Source of the DNA: Apostichopus japonicus
Lineage: Eukaryota; Echinodermata; Holothuroidea; Aspidochirotida; Stichopodidae
Length of the DNA stretch: 64,000 nucleotides
Direction of reading: 5' to 3'
NCBI RefSeq assembly: GCF_037975245.1
Contig: NC_092566.1
Span: 4,092,001 to 4,156,000 of the forward strand
This document shows positions 40,938 to 54,599 of the stretch, piece by piece (within the stretch, counting starts at the first letter, position 1; each line of letters starts with the position of its first letter). The notes beneath the pieces are model-generated. The model had not been told where the DNA came from and searched no databases. It saw only the letters and a program-made list of their open reading frames with translations. The translations under genes and the position numbers were made by a program.

Positions 40938-41030
40938 GCATCATGGGCATCTTCATATATATATATGGACTCATGGGCACAAGGGCGGCGTAAGCACTTT
41001 TAATCTGGGGGGGGGGGGGCACCGACATCA
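40903..41030. repeat. (TA)n microsatellite and adjacent G run
   Basis: About 16 TA units at 40903-40935, a shorter run at 40955-40966, and a G run of about 13 near 41010 next to AAGGGCGGCGTAAGCAC, which resembles the end of the element at 41363. Confidence 0.85.
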
Positions 41031-41362
41031 AAGGGCACTTTGCAGAAATTCGATTTGGACTGATGCAGCCTTATATTTAGTACCCTTTATAACTCTTATT
41101 GCATTATCATATTTGTGTATACACATCACTCCATCAACGCCCCCCCCCCCCCAAAGGAAAATATGCATACTAGCACCGCAGTATCCAATGTGCAAATTGG
41201 GAAACAAGGAACAAGTTTTCTTTTGAGACAAAATGAGGTGAAATCATGCTAGCTGCTAATGTAGGAATCTTCCGAATTAGAGTTTTTTTCTTGTTAATAT
41301 CTTTACAAATTTTTCCATTCGAAATAGCTTTGAGTTTGACCCACAGAAATTCATTAAAAGTC

Positions 41363-41640
41363 AGGGGCGTAGCCAGGATTTGCAAAGTTGTATGCACGAC
41401 TATGTGAGCGGAGCGCCACCATCGGTTGGCGCGGAGCGTACAAGTAAATTTTTGGTTTTACAAACCCCTCAGATGGCCGGAAACGGCCCTCCCCGAGTGT
41501 TCATTCTAATTCCCTGGCCTCTTGCTAACTTGAGACACCTCAATTTTTATGTAGAAAAAGGGCACATTTTTAACCTGAGGAAAAGTGGGGGGGCACGTGC
41601 CCCCCCCGGTTCCGCCGCCCTTGCATGGGCATCTTCTTCT
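41363..41640. mobile_element. Non-autonomous element with GGGGCGTAGCCAGGATT end
   Basis: The left end is GGGGCGTAGCCAGGATT. The right end, read on the complement, is AAGGGCGGCGGAACCGGGGGG, followed inward by a C/G run that can pair with itself (GGGGGGGCACGTGCCCCCCC). Interior phrases (GCGGAGCGCCACC, GGCGCGGAGCGTAC, GGCCGGAAACGGCC) also appear in the hAT MITE at 45705. Target duplication not seen. Confidence 0.45.
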
Positions 41641-44600
41641 TGGGGCCGAAAATAAAAAAAGATATGTTAAATTTGTAAAAGTAAACCTAAAATATTACAT
41701 GTCTGCAGAAAAGAGACCTGTACACTTGATATGCTTTTCAAGAAATGTTTGGGAAAATTTTGAATTCTGTCTCTTCTGCTGGGGGAGGTGAGGGGATTGG
41801 GAATGTGGGAGGGGATTACACCTGTACTATAATATGATAGAAACATTTTATTTTTATATTGCCTACAAATTGCTACATTTGTAAGATGTCAGGTTCCCAT
41901 TTTGTGCCCCAGCCCATTGCTTCAACCACTACTTACTCATGGATGTTATAGACATCCTTGCCTAATTTTAGCTAGATTCTGCTGCAGGTGATAAATGTAA
42001 GCCCAGGTTTCTTATGTGCGGAAAGGTGACCCTGTCTTCCTTGGTACCATGCAAGAGGTCAGACATCATGATGATCCCAACCAATCTACATTAACATGGG
42101 AATTTCGAGAATGTAACCCCCTGCAGAAAATATCAACAATGATGTTAGAGGAAGGATGACAGTGATGTAGTGTGGCTAAAGGAACTTTTAAGAATGTCTT
42201 TTAAAAATGCGCTGTGTAGTATCACAAACATATTTCTACCAATTATTGCAATTAAATATACATGGCATTTGTACTTGTGCATTTAATGTGGTGACCATTA
42301 TTATTACACACCTTTATATTACAACATATTATTTATTTGAAGGAAAGAGAAATTATATTAATATTAGAAGAACCACTGTCATTAGGCCTGTAAGTATAGC
42401 GTTTTTCGTCAGGATGGGTATTGAAGGAGGATAGGAGTGGGGGGGGGGTGGGGAAGGGGTTAAGAAAGGACAGAGGGGAAGAGGGTGTCAAGTGGTTAAC
42501 TTCTTCAAAAGATCATTTATTGACATCTAAAGAGCAACAGATGTCATCTAAATAATGATTGTTTTGATGGAAACAAGTATGGGATTCAATGCAAATTTCT
42601 TGCTGAAGTATGTATCCCAATGTCATGTACCCAAACATGACCCAACTCTGTCACTTGGAGGTGCTGGGGATGTGCCCCTCCCTCACCAGCCCCCCCCCCC
42701 TCTTTATCAACCTCCCATACTACCATGCATTTAGAACAAATTTATAGTCTAAATACGCCTCAGGACGTCTAAATATGTCACTGGAGTCTACAATGGTATT
42801 CTTTTTCGCGGGAGCCCCTGAAACATGGCAGAGGGCTTCACCCACTCCAAGGTCCACATCCCCTACTTGAGGAGATATGGATCCACCCCTGTAAAGGGAG
42901 ATTTACCCCCACCCCAGCCCACCCTCTCCCGTTAGTATGCTTTATATATAGTAACAATTTGAGGGGAAAAGAAAGAAGAAACTAAAACAGAAGATGGATT
43001 AAGTTCATCCTTGATGTAACTTGTATTGTGTCCCAATAGAAATAACTCTTGATATCATACAGCAGATTAATACTAACATATTATTTTCTCTTCATTATTA
43101 AAAGTAAATATTTTACAAATTTTGAGAAACTTAAAAAATACTTTGTGAATGCTGAATACACATGTATACAAGGTGTATTATATTCCTCTTCTTGAATCTA
43201 AAACTACACATAATGGCATCGATGAAGCCATACACGACAGACCAAACAAAGACTTAGTGCATATATGAAACACGGGCTTTGATCAAATTTTTAAAGATAT
43301 ACAGTAATTCCAAAATAACCGAACGTTCCGTTCCGATTAAGTTGTACATGTTTATCACTCAGTCGCTTGCCATAAGTTCTCTCTCTTTTATTTTGTTATT
43401 ATTATATATTTTTATTATTCTTCGCATCCGGAGTAAACAACGTATTGTAAATGAAATAAAATCTTTCAATGAACAATCACAAAAAAATGAGCCAAAAAAA
43501 AAAAAAAAAAAATGTCATGCCAAATCTCTTAAGACGAGTACTCATAACAGTATGACGTCACACGTTACAAGAAATTTTCATTGTAGTCGCTGAAATATCG
43601 CTGAGATATAATCGAATGTCGATAATTGACTGCACTGCCATTGCAGTCCAGTCTACACGGACCTGTACATGGCATGTATTTCCCATAAATCACATTTCAC
43701 ATGTGAAGGGTATACTAGAACTTACCATGGAGATAATGTTCAGACCACAAGCTAACAACATTTCCATACTGTCACACAACCCAACAATGAGTCGTGTATA
43801 ATCTGTACTTTTATCAGTACATTTTAATCCTTCCCCCCCCCCCCCCGGCCCTTCTGATATGAGCTCTGAAATATATTAAGCCTTTAAAATAGAAATACTT
43901 CCCCACCATCCTCTCCCCTTTAACCTCTATGGCCTTCTGTGCCCCGACCCCCCCCCCCCACCCACTTTATTAATTCATCAGATAACACTACCCATTATAA
44001 AACAGTTTTATATATAATCATAACTTTCTCTTATAGAATTTTCCAGTTTTGTTAAATAATCATGTACAGTGTGATAAGGGATACAGAATACTCGACCACA
44101 AAAGCAATGCTGGCTACACTGCAAACAGACTGTGTGTAAATGGTTAACGCTATGGAAACTTTTCCCTTTCCATTAACATAAATATATGCTATCCGTGGCA
44201 AACTAAGCAACAGAATTAAAAGCCGAATAACATTAATATTTGATTTCTGTTAAAGTGATAAATTACCTTAGCCAACAGTACCTAGCTGCATTAGCTTTTA
44301 TTTTGTCATTTTTTTATAAAATCAAGTTTCATCGTTCCCACACAAAAAAAATTTTTTTTCCTTTTGTATTCTCTTCTTTTCTTGGGTTTCTCAAAGTCTT
44401 TCTATTTTTCAATCTTTCAAGACTGACAAGAAATTTGGAGTCTACACTAAAAGCATTCAATTACTGATCAATATTAACATAATTCTGGAGACTTGTTGAG
44501 GGAAGAAGAAGCCTCGTAGCCATATTATTAGCAAGATGAATGATAACCATTTTCAAACATAAATATGCAAGTAACAATATTGAGTAAGGGAACTGAATGT

Positions 44601-45696
44601 TATTTCCAAATGAAACCTAAAAACGCCTGGAAAGGTTCTATGATGAGACCTACTTTTCCCGTAGCGCAATGAATGACATTAATGGTATTCCCCAGTGCTA
44701 GACTGTCTAATAGTGGTCAGTTATTGTCAAATTTCAACAAGTCACCAAGTAACTATAGAAGCATATTTCTACATTGTCTATTTTAACAGTCCTCAAAGCC
44801 TGGGAATAATTTGGAGGATGGGACTCTCTAGGAACTTCTCACATGCTAAAAAAGCTGGTGCCAAAGACTGATAACCCTTCAGACACTAACCAGAGAAACA
44901 AATTACCATGGGGGAGGGGGAGGGGGAGGTGGGGAGGGCAAGGGGTCGAGGGTTCATCAGGTTTTGTATATGTGTGAAACAGAATTTCTCTCATTTTTGT
45001 TTTTCTTTGAAATTGATTGTCAGATCTAAGATCTAAGATCATAAGGTCTTCTTCAAGTGATAATGAAATTCCAGCAGCAAGCACATAAAAAAAAAATTGA
45101 TACTGTGTAGTAACGGTAAAATTTTCAATGGGTACTTCCTGACGTAACTGCATCTCAAGACAGTGAACAACTTGAGAGTTGGAGGTGACGTGAAATTCAA
45201 CACACATACAGTGCTTTTCCATATCAAGTTTTGTCACTACAAGTGACTCTTCAACACACCAAAATGCACAAACATTTGCAATGAAAGGAGTCCAGCTCAC
45301 TTATTTCGGAGTCTTCAAAAATAGCCTAGCCTTTTCGTAAACGGTCAGACCATTCAATGACATCATAGACGAAGGGCTAAGAAAGTAAAGTGTCCAAGAA
45401 AATAGTACTTGAGATCTTGAGTTTTTGACATGAGCTGTTTATGGATGGATCGTGCATTGCTCTAAAGCACTCTGTATTATAACAAGTAGCGTGTAGTAGT
45501 ATCTACGGTAAACTTTATTATCAAAAAGAAAAAGACTCCCCCCCCAAAAAAAGAAGTTATTTATACCTTCCCTCACAAACTCATGGAATTTAATTAATTT
45601 GGTAGTGCATTAGTATAGTGTCAGATATGACTTTCAAGAGGAATAAAGCCACAACCTACCAGACTCCACCCTACGCAAGCTCCCCTCTCACCCTAA
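41641..45696. other. No gene seen
   Basis: AT-rich DNA with C or G runs near 42440, 42690, 43835 and 43950. Frames here are low in complexity or lack ATG starts. Confidence 0.4.
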
Positions 45697-45704
45697 CTGC
45701 AGAA

Positions 45705-46100
45705 CAGTGGCGGAGCGTCCATACAGTCAGAGGGGGCAGATGCCCCCCACCCCTGACGGACTCAAATGGACTGCTGGCGCCCTTTTCAGCTTTTTCCACT
45801 TTTTACTTATTCGCGATTATTAACTTTTTTATTGCGCTCTCAAATACCTATTGACATTTGTCACATTTTGTTGGTGTAATTTTCTGACAAAATGGCCATG
45901 ACACCTATTTATTCTTCGTTTATCTGCAAATTAGCAAGGCCCGGAAAGGGTCATTTCCGGCGATCTAGGGAGTATCTTTACTCAAAAAAATTCTGTACGC
46001 TCCGCGCCAACCTGTGGTCGCGCTCTGCTTAGATAGTGACGAAAGCGCCCCTACAGACCATTCTCGTCCCCCCTGACCAATATCCCTAGCTCTGCCACTG
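45705..46100. mobile_element. hAT-type MITE with perfect 8-bp target duplication
   Basis: 396 bp, starting CAGTGGCGGAGC and ending GCTCTGCCACTG. Both sides are flanked by CTGCAGAA (45697-45704 and 46101-46108). An 8-bp duplication plus CAGTGGCGGA ends is the hAT signature. No transposase; the inner part holds GGCCCGGAAAGGGTCATTTCC and a CGCTCCGCGCC word. Confidence 0.85.
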
Positions 46101-46108
46101 CTGCAGAA

Positions 46109-49100
46109 GTCCCAAAGCCGACAGGAAAGTTTTTCCCAACCCACTTTTTACGGTCGCGTCCCACAGTTTAAGGACCGTCACTTTAGGCGATACCACCAAT
46201 AAATTCATGCAGATAAATTTAACTTAAAAAATTGAAGCTCCATAAGGAAATGAGTTGTACATGTGAATAAATTACTTGTTAACAACTCAACTTCTAACAT
46301 TACATAATTAACCCCAAGAATTTACAATTTCAGCAGCCTCTTAATAGGTCCCTTAGTTTAAAAATGGTCAAATTTTGATCATATACATTAAAAATCATAA
46401 TAAAGCCTCAATACAACATTATTATTACATAATTAACCATAATAATAATAATACAAGATGCTGATAGGTTTACAAATTGGCTTTTCACACACAAGAAGGG
46501 TCTTAGTCTATATTATAAATAACTTTGATATTATGTATGATTAGGTAGATTTTACAAATCTTCCACAAAAAAACCCCCCAGGAAGTACAAACAACTTTTG
46601 GCAATAAACAAAACGGATGGGAGACACAAAATTGACATATTTGCACAATTTGAATAAAACATGGAGGAATGAATGAAAACAAAATAGGGGAGGGATAAAA
46701 ATTCTTAAAATGACACTACAAGATTTCAGGTTAGTTAAATGATAAACATGAAAGCCGGCATATCCTCCCATTTTAAGCCGCGAGAATTTGATAAAAATAT
46801 GAATGAATATCAAAAAGATCAATTAATAAATCAAAGTATTTAGAAGATAGAAAAAAAGAAATTGTCAACCTCTTAACAAGGACTGTAAGGTCAATTACTT
46901 AAGAATGTTACAAAGAAATTTGCATATCCTCCCATACTTTAATTACATATAAAATCAGAACAGTTTTAATATATCAACATTGCTTTGTCATGTTGTTAAT
47001 GAAAACAAATATTAATGTTCCATTTAGAGTTATAAGTGGCAATGGGGTCTCTTATTTTCTAAAATCTAGAGCTTGATGAAAATGGCATTTATTAATTTTC
47101 ATTAATTGATTTATTAAGATTTTGTATACAATCACACACATTTTGCTTTGTGTACAGATACCACGATGATATATAACACAGCTTTAAGATTGATTTCAAC
47201 ATGTAAAAAAAATTCATAATGGAAATCAATTTATATTTATATAACTCGAACCAAATGCAGAACAGCTGACCACAAGATCAAATCACTCTACCAAAACTGA
47301 AGCTGATTGTTTTGCCAATCAGTTCTAATATTCATTATAATTAATATTAATTATTAATATTCATTATTATTGCTTACAGTTTCCAAAACTTCCGGAACAA
47401 ACATAAAACTGTGCTAAAGAGAGTCGCAGATATCTTGGCATACACAGAATTATATGGCGTCTAACCGAGGTAATTGTCGGTTGTTTGGCTTTCCAATCTG
47501 TTTAACAAAACTACATGTGAACACCTTTCACAATGTTATTCGTCAAGACTTATAAAGCAGTGGGACATAGACATAGATTGCAATCACCCTGCCACTTGTA
47601 CCAATCCATCGCCCCCCCACACACTACTCTGCTTCCACTGCCTCCATTGCCTGCTGTTGTACTACCTCATCATCTGACAGAGCCAAGGATGAACGATTGT
47701 TTGCTTAGACTAGACAACCATCATGACTACCTCTAATATTTGTTTGGTTTTAATCACTCACTTTTTGACAGACATAAAACTGTACAGCCTGTCTGTACCA
47801 AGATCTTCAAGGCATATCTCTTCTAACGATCTCCTGTAATTCTTTTACTAAATTATCAAGTATATAACAGATTAAAGACTTGTCAATATTATAGACAAAT
47901 GACTGAAAGATTATGGGGGGAAATACAATTAAAATATCTAATAATCACAGCCTTGTTCATTATTAAAGCATCCTATATAAAACACATGCATTTCTGACAT
48001 GAAGCAAAAACATGGATCGGAAAGGATGATTTTGGACCATGTGGTTACCTACTCACCCCCCCCCCCTCGTCCTCTTCCATCCCATCCCTCCAAAAACCAT
48101 AGCCAACAGCCAAACCATCAAAGTTCTGAATTCTCTAATAAATGAATATATACAAATGATAAACTTCCTGCTTTAGAATACATGTAACTGTCTGTGAATG
48201 ACAGATCAACATCTTTAAGCAATTTCTCATCAAATGTCTTCAAACTATATATATTAAAAGTCACAAAACTGTTTGGAAAAGTTTGGGCATGTTGATAGAT
48301 CACACCTTTAAGCCCCTGCTTATAGAGGGGGGGGGGGGGAATAGCAAGTGGGGGGGGAAAGGCAGTAAAGCAATTAAAATATCATAAATAATAAACTTCA
48401 GTTTGTTTTTTCATCAAAGAATATAATCTGAGACAGGGAGCAGATTTATATTTAAAAGTTTATGTAATGAAATTAAACTTATTTAAGTAGTACTTCAAAT
48501 CGGAGACAAGTGCAGGAGACAATGTATGCAACTTGTTCTCCTAAATGTTTGGCTTGGCTTTTCCCCATTGGGACATCTCTCCGAGAACGTGACTAGTCAG
48601 TCATTTAAAGAAATCTTTCATTGCTCCATTAACGAACGAGACTGTCTTGTTAATTTGATATTCACGGGCATCTCGTGGCATGGTATTGACTGCTCTTGAA
48701 CGAAGGATTAGGAATGGAACGACATTTCATTTCAAGTTTAACCAACTGTTGGTCATTGAACTGAATGTTTTAAAAAAAACAACAACAATGTTTTTAATAA
48801 AGATTCTGTGTGTTTTTGTTCTCTTTTTTAGGGTTTCAAAGTATGAATCAAGATAAACAGCTTAAGAGTCCTTGATATATTTTCTCTCTAATTATTGATA
48901 TGATTGAATCAGTCACAGTAAACAACAGAACCTTCAAAACACAGGGGACTGTCTCAAACTAATATTATTTTTTTTAGGAAGCATCTAACCCATCTCTATC
49001 ATTGCTTATAAAATGGGACATTATCGCAACCTGAATACTTCAAACTTACGGAGATTTAGGTTTTTTTCCGTTCATAATTGTTTCCATCCCGATGAGAAAT

Positions 49101-50135
49101 AATTCATTTCTCTTCCGGCCCATCTACCAGACTTACCTCACATTTTTCTCTAATAATACTCCATTTAACTTGTTTCACAAGGACTGTGGACGAATTGTGG
49201 TTTTGTGGAGAAGTTATCAAAAAACTCACTGACAATTTAGTCCCACAAAAACATAAAATGGAAAAGGGCTTGATAAAAGAATATGAGGCTCCCAGGAAAC
49301 ATGTGAGTGGGTTTTGAGAAGCCACTATATGGCCCACTACTATTGATAAACAGTTTGCTATGGTATACCTTCTACTGGTCAGGTAATCTCTAAACTTTAT
49401 TATTAATTCCTTTTCTACCTGGCATATTTTGCTTTTCAACTGTTCATCTTAATTATTGTTTTTTATATCATAATTCAACTAAATTTTCATGACTTTTTTT
49501 TTTGGTCTCACAAATGGTAAGTACTCTTTCATAGAAGTTTTCTTTCCGCGCGCTCTTTGTCAAAATGGTTCCAAACTTGAAATCGATTCAAAACTGATTT
49601 CTTAATTTAAAAAAAAAAAAGGAAAAGTATATTCATATGAGTCAATTTGTAATTAAAAGCAGTAAAAATGGATAAGTCCAGATGAATCATGTGATTTGAA
49701 TACATGAAGAATGCAGACAAATATGACCACATCTCCATATTTAGAAGAGAGATTATGAAATGACATCAATGCTATTCGAGCCATTTTGGTGTTTGGACCA
49801 TTCCACCTAAACAATTGTGTATTTCTTTTCAACGACAATCAAGTTTATAAAATGGTAACAAGTTTGAAAACTGGACAGAATGACAGGTCAAGTATTTAAG
49901 TTCTTCTAAGATAACTTCAGAATATTTAACAGATGTATCTGACATTAAATACACGTCAAACCTTCAAAAAAATATTAAAATCCTCTATTTTATGGAACCT
50001 ATTGACTTTACAAGTTTTTATTAGCTTACAATTTTTTATCAGCTACTGTATGTCTGTGCTTCATATTCGAACAAGTTTTCTTCTTTCAGTTAACAGAGTT
50101 GTAAGCATTTGATATTATGTTACTACTATAAGTTG
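46109..50135. other. No gene seen; downstream of the MARCHF-like gene
   Basis: AT-rich DNA with C/G runs near 48055 and 48330. On the minus strand it is 3' of the MARCHF-like stop, so a long 3' UTR could reach in. Nothing codes. Confidence 0.4.
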
Positions 50136-51295
50136 TATGAAGTCCTCTGTTTTCAGTAACACCCATATAGGGATACTACTGTACAAACTATATTACGTTT
50201 GGTCAACTTCAAATCCTCCAGCAATAATTCCAGATAACAGAGATGTAAATGCACTGATGTCATCTGACAACCTTAAGATCAATCAAATCCTGTCTCTTCA
50301 GTAACACCTATATAGTGAGACTACAAACTATAATAGGTTTACTCAATTGATATCAAGTCCTGGAATAATTTCAGATAATAGATATAAGTATAAAGCAATG
50401 ATATTTTGTTTGAAGCTTTAAGAAGTATCAAGTCCTTTCTCTTCAGTAACACCAATATTGTGATGCTATAAACTATAAGGTTTAGTCAATTTATATCAAG
50501 TCCTCCTGGAATAATTTCAGATAATAGAGATGTATAAAGCATTGATATTTTGATAGAAGCTTTAAGAAATATCAAGTCCTTTCTTTTCAGTAACACCAAT
50601 ATAGTGAGACTACAAACTATACTAGGTTTACTCAATTGATATCAAGTCCTCCTGAAAAATTTCAGATAATAGAGATGTATAAAGCATTGATATTTTGTTA
50701 GAAGCTTTAAGAAGTATCAAGTACTTTCTTTCAAGTAACACCAAGATAGTGATACTACAAACTATAAGGTTTAGTCAATTTATATCAAGTCCTCCTGGAA
50801 TAATTTCAGATAATAGATATAACTATAAAGCAATGATATTTTGTTTGAAGCTTTAAGAAGTATCAAGTCCTTTCTCTTCAGTAACACCAATATAGTGAGA
50901 CTACAAACTATAATAGGTTTACTCAATTGATATCAAGTCCTCCTGGAATAATTTCAGATAATAGAGATGTATAAAGCATTGATATTTTGTTAGAAGCTTT
51001 AAGAAGTATCAAGTCCTTTCTTTTCAGTAACACCAAGATAGTGAGACTACAAACTATAATAGGTTTAGTCAATTGATATCAAGTCCTCCTGGAATAATTT
51101 CAGATAATAGAGATGTATAAAGCATTGATATTTTGTTAGAAGCTTAAGAAGTATCAAGTCCTTTGTTTGTAATAACACCAACATAGTGATACTACAAATT
51201 AAACTAGGTGTCTTCAATTTATATCAAGTCCTCCTGGAATAATTTCAGATAATAGAGATGCATAAAGCATTGATATGATCGTGTAAATCAGCAAA
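50136..51295. repeat. 145-bp tandem array, about eight copies
   Basis: Copies start near 50136, 50283, 50428, 50572, 50717, 50863, 51009 and 51154 (spacing 144-147). Each unit has two halves that both begin (T)ATCAAGTCCT: one continues TTCTCTTCAGTAACACC, the other CCTGGAATAATTTCAG. A palindrome TTGATATCAA precedes the second. Central copies are nearly identical; the outer ones are diverged. It lies 3' of the MARCHF-like stop codon. Confidence 0.9.
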
Positions 51296-51671
51296 TTGTA
51301 TGTTCTAAATAAACAGTGATACTGTGGCTTTACACATCTATATCAGGATAAAAGTCAATTGGCTTTCAAGTCTTCTTAACATGATTGCAGAAAAAGACAA
51401 GATGGGCCATATACTTTCCACAAGTATCAAGTCTTCCTCTTACACCAAAATCCAATACATTGATATCACAAAATGATATCAAGTTCACCAAGAAACAAGT
51501 ATCAACTGATCCTCTTCAGATACGGAGAGAAGTATTTCGTTCCCTCCTTTTCAGGTTTTAAAATAAAAACTTCATCGAACTTATCGAGTCCTCATGATTT
51601 TTTTATTAAGTAATTTTCCCAAAAAAACCCTTGATATCAGTTCCTGCTGAAAGTGACTATGAAAAAGGAAA
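51296..51671 (-). other. Probable 3' UTR of the MARCHF-like gene
   Basis: Between the stop codon and the array. Degenerate forms of the array motif (AAGTATCAAGTCTTCC, GATATCAAGTTCACC, TTATCGAGTCCTC) are spread through it. Confidence 0.45.
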
Positions 51672-52043
51672 TCAAGTTATTACTTCGACAGGTATCAAGT
51701 CCTCTTCCTGCTGTTCCTTCTTGAGTCGCTTCACTTTCTCCCTTTCTTCCGGAGGGCAGTCCTGCACGTAAATCACACGGTTATAGGCTTTGAGTTTCTT
51801 CCACAATTGTACGTAGACCTTACACTGTACGTACATGAAGATCAATCCTCCGGAGAATCCGATGGCGACCACAATTAGTTTGGTCCAGAACGGCCACACA
51901 TTGTCCATGTCCATGATGTCGGACTTGGTGTGCTCGATGAGTATATACAGGGCCCATACGATACAGACCACCACGATGATGTGGAAGAGGACGGAACAGA
52001 GAATCTTCCGGCGCTCTAAAGATGACATCTCAAATTTCTGCCA
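51672..52043 (-). CDS. MARCHF1/8: Last coding exon of a MARCHF1/8-type RING-CH E3 ubiquitin ligase
   Basis: Membrane-bound E3 ligases of this group ubiquitinate and down-regulate transmembrane receptors on endosomes and the cell surface. The exon starts after a CACACAG acceptor (AG at 52045-52044) on a codon boundary and codes for 123 residues beginning WQKFEM. It contains [34 protein letters not shown] and [20 protein letters not shown], all strongly conserved in vertebrate MARCHF1 and MARCHF8: two membrane helices and the loop between them. The tail ([18 protein letters not shown]) is charged and shorter than in vertebrates. The catalytic RING-CH exons must lie upstream at higher coordinates; I could not find them before 64000, so this gene is partial in the window. 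Confidence 0.9.
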   Translation of the reverse strand, partial: WQKFEMSSLERRKILCSVLFHIIVVVCIVWALYILIEHTKSDIMDMDNVWPFWTKLIVVAIGFSGGLIFMYVQCKVYVQLWKKLKAYNRVIYVQDCPPEEREKVKRLKKEQQEEDLIPVEVIT

Positions 52044-53639
52044 CTGTGTGAAGAAAGAAAGAAAGGGTGGGGGGGGGTGTTAGATTTTCAATACAGAAGG
52101 TATTCAACTTCTGTCAAAGTAATGTGTAATTCCTTTTTCACAAGGAGGACCTATCTGAAGTGAGGGTTAAGGTAACTTTTTTTTCCTCCACCCCTCCCCC
52201 AATGAAAAATATATATAAAATATTTGTCCAGGGATATATATTTTACTGAACAACTATCCACCAACCTACTCCCTCCCTCCACCCCTCCCCACTTGCCCCA
52301 ACTACTCCAATCATACACTATACATACAGCATATCTAGGAATGTGCCAGCATTAGCTCAAGGAAACATTTTCCAAAAGTTGTCGACGTGCATGCAAGAAG
52401 TAAAATCAGGCAACATGAACAGTTTTTTTGATAACATATGACGTACATACCCCCTACCCTTGCACCCCTCCTCCCTCCCCAAGTTCCTCCCCCTTCCCCC
52501 TCCCCCTCCCATAAGTTCTACTTCCAGTACTTCCAAATCTGGCGACATGCACAGTTTTTATTGATAACATATGATGTACATACCCCCTATCCTTGTACCC
52601 CCTCCCTTCCCAAGTTCCACCCTAGCCCCCCCCTCCCCTAAGTTCTACTTCCAGTAACACTTTAGATATGATGTATGAAGAGGAAATACAGAAAATATTA
52701 TGAATATTAAAATATGGCACAGATCCCAGTTCACCAAGTACTGTATATGTCATTATTCATTACACTTCTCAAGCATCTGGCTGTTGTGTGAAATAAGTAT
52801 CCAAGTATCACAAACTCTCTGTACGTTATGGTCTTAAAACGGCGCAAAGTAGACCCCATTGACAATGTACAAGCAACTGCTGTGTCTGTTGGGAATATTA
52901 TTGGAATATTATATAGCTATATTATTCATTATTCCCGCTGAATCACAAATAGAGTAATCAAACATCTAGGCATGATAATGTTCACATTATGACCAAGCTA
53001 CCAAACCCTTTTCATTACCACAATTATATTGCTTCATCTATACACCAGTGACTACTGCATGAACCTGTGCCCCCTGTGCCCCCAAAACTGGTTTTGAAAC
53101 CTTTTCACATCAAACATTAACCCCTAGTCAATATTGCACCTGTTTTTTTTTCTTCACCTGCCATCATTAGAAAAGCAGGCTCTTATCAGCTTCTTTGTAC
53201 TCTTTGATAATGAAAGAATTTTTCAAAATATGTTAAACATTTTCGATAGAATTTAATGATTATTATTGGGCTGTTCAATTTAGAAATGATTTGCTAGAGC
53301 GCTATCATTTGTGATTTCAAGAAATTCAGGATGTTACAAGTTATTCTGTGACCTCGTTTCAAACTTTTATCAACGATACGTTGCTGATATTTGAACCATG
53401 CAACAACAAAAAATCACTGTGACAATTAAACATTTTGAGATGCTTTAAAGCACCAGCTTACTCAGTCGTTCTCGAGGAGGGTCTAATATTGACAATCAAA
53501 TGTAATGTAACATAGTGGTAATGCTGGTTTCTTTTCAATAAGAATTTTATTTTAATTTTTTTTTTATTCAATTAGATTTTCTTATTTTTTTTATTTAATC
53601 AATAAGACTATTTATTTCTTTTATTTATGTTGCAATAAT
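52044..53639 (-). other. Intron DNA of the MARCHF-like gene
   Basis: No exon recognised. A segment of about 130 bp is tandemly duplicated at 52400-52650 (shared GATAACATATGA(C/T)GTACAT followed by ACCCCCTA and C-rich tracts). Confidence 0.45.
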
Positions 53640-53816
53640 CTTTTATCTTGTCCTTGTCTTACTGTTTTTCATTCTCATTCTTTAATCTCCATCTGTATAT
53701 ATAGCCTGATTTATTTTCCTATGCTTATTTATTTTTGTACTGATTTGAACTTTTTATGTGCGAGACACTAATTTCCTTATTTGGAGCAATAAAGTTTTAC
53801 TTACTTACTTACTTAT
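53640..53816 (+). mobile_element. LINE-type 3' tail with (TTAC)n end
   Basis: Ends GGAGCAATAAAGTTTTACTTACTTACTTAC, here cited by its parts: an AATAAA-like signal then a short TTAC repeat. This is the usual 3' end of a CR1/Jockey-like retroposon. No coding part is seen. Confidence 0.4.
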
Positions 53817-54599
53817 GTCAATTTCTTTTTATTTATAAAGGATTCTTTCCCCCCTTCCATTGACCAGAAATTAAACATATACAACACTCACAATCTAAAC
53901 GATATGAGCCATTAAATGCATATATACAGAAATAAAATGATGAAACTGACGGTAATTCTATTTTCAATTGTTAAATGAGCTTAATTTCCCCACTTAGAGT
54001 TGAACATACACAAGACAGGTTACTGTACAAGCCTTTTGATATTTACCCTGACTGTTAAGACATAGCACATAGACTGTCTATTGTCTTTCTTCCCTTTGTG
54101 TGTTTTTTGCCTTTTGTTCAGGGAGAAACTCCCTGAGGTTTTTTTTTAGTATACTTCCTTAGTATACTTATATGCATTCACTTTATATCTAGAATTTGTA
54201 TTATATATGTAACATGCTATGTTGGAAAACATATAAACCAAACAATATAACTTCATGTTTATAAATTAACAAGCTACTATTAAACCTCCAGGGTATCATT
54301 TATTAATTTGCTTTACGTATTCCACTTCCCTTCTATAGCTTTTTTTTGTGCTAAATAATTACCCTTTTTTATTTTTCCTTCGATAAATAAGAATACATCT
54401 AATTGGGTGATAGACAGCAAACTTTTTAACAGTAGAATATTTTATGCTCCAGCAAACAAAAGAAATTAGTATTTTGCTGGTATAGTTATTGATTTCAACA
54501 CATCTGGAGCTGTTAAGTGTCTCATTGTACTGTACTATTCTGCTATATAATGTATATGACAATGATTAAGTGCAATACTTAATTATCTTAAGGAAGTAG

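Noticed and set aside
44839-45300. 153-aa minus-strand frame
   Set aside because: Begins with GTG, ends in low-complexity Pro/Leu sequence from a G/A-rich tract, and shows no domain.
50136-51295. CRISPR-like regular repeat array
   Set aside because: Eukaryotic context, 145-bp units without unique spacers; it is an ordinary tandem repeat.
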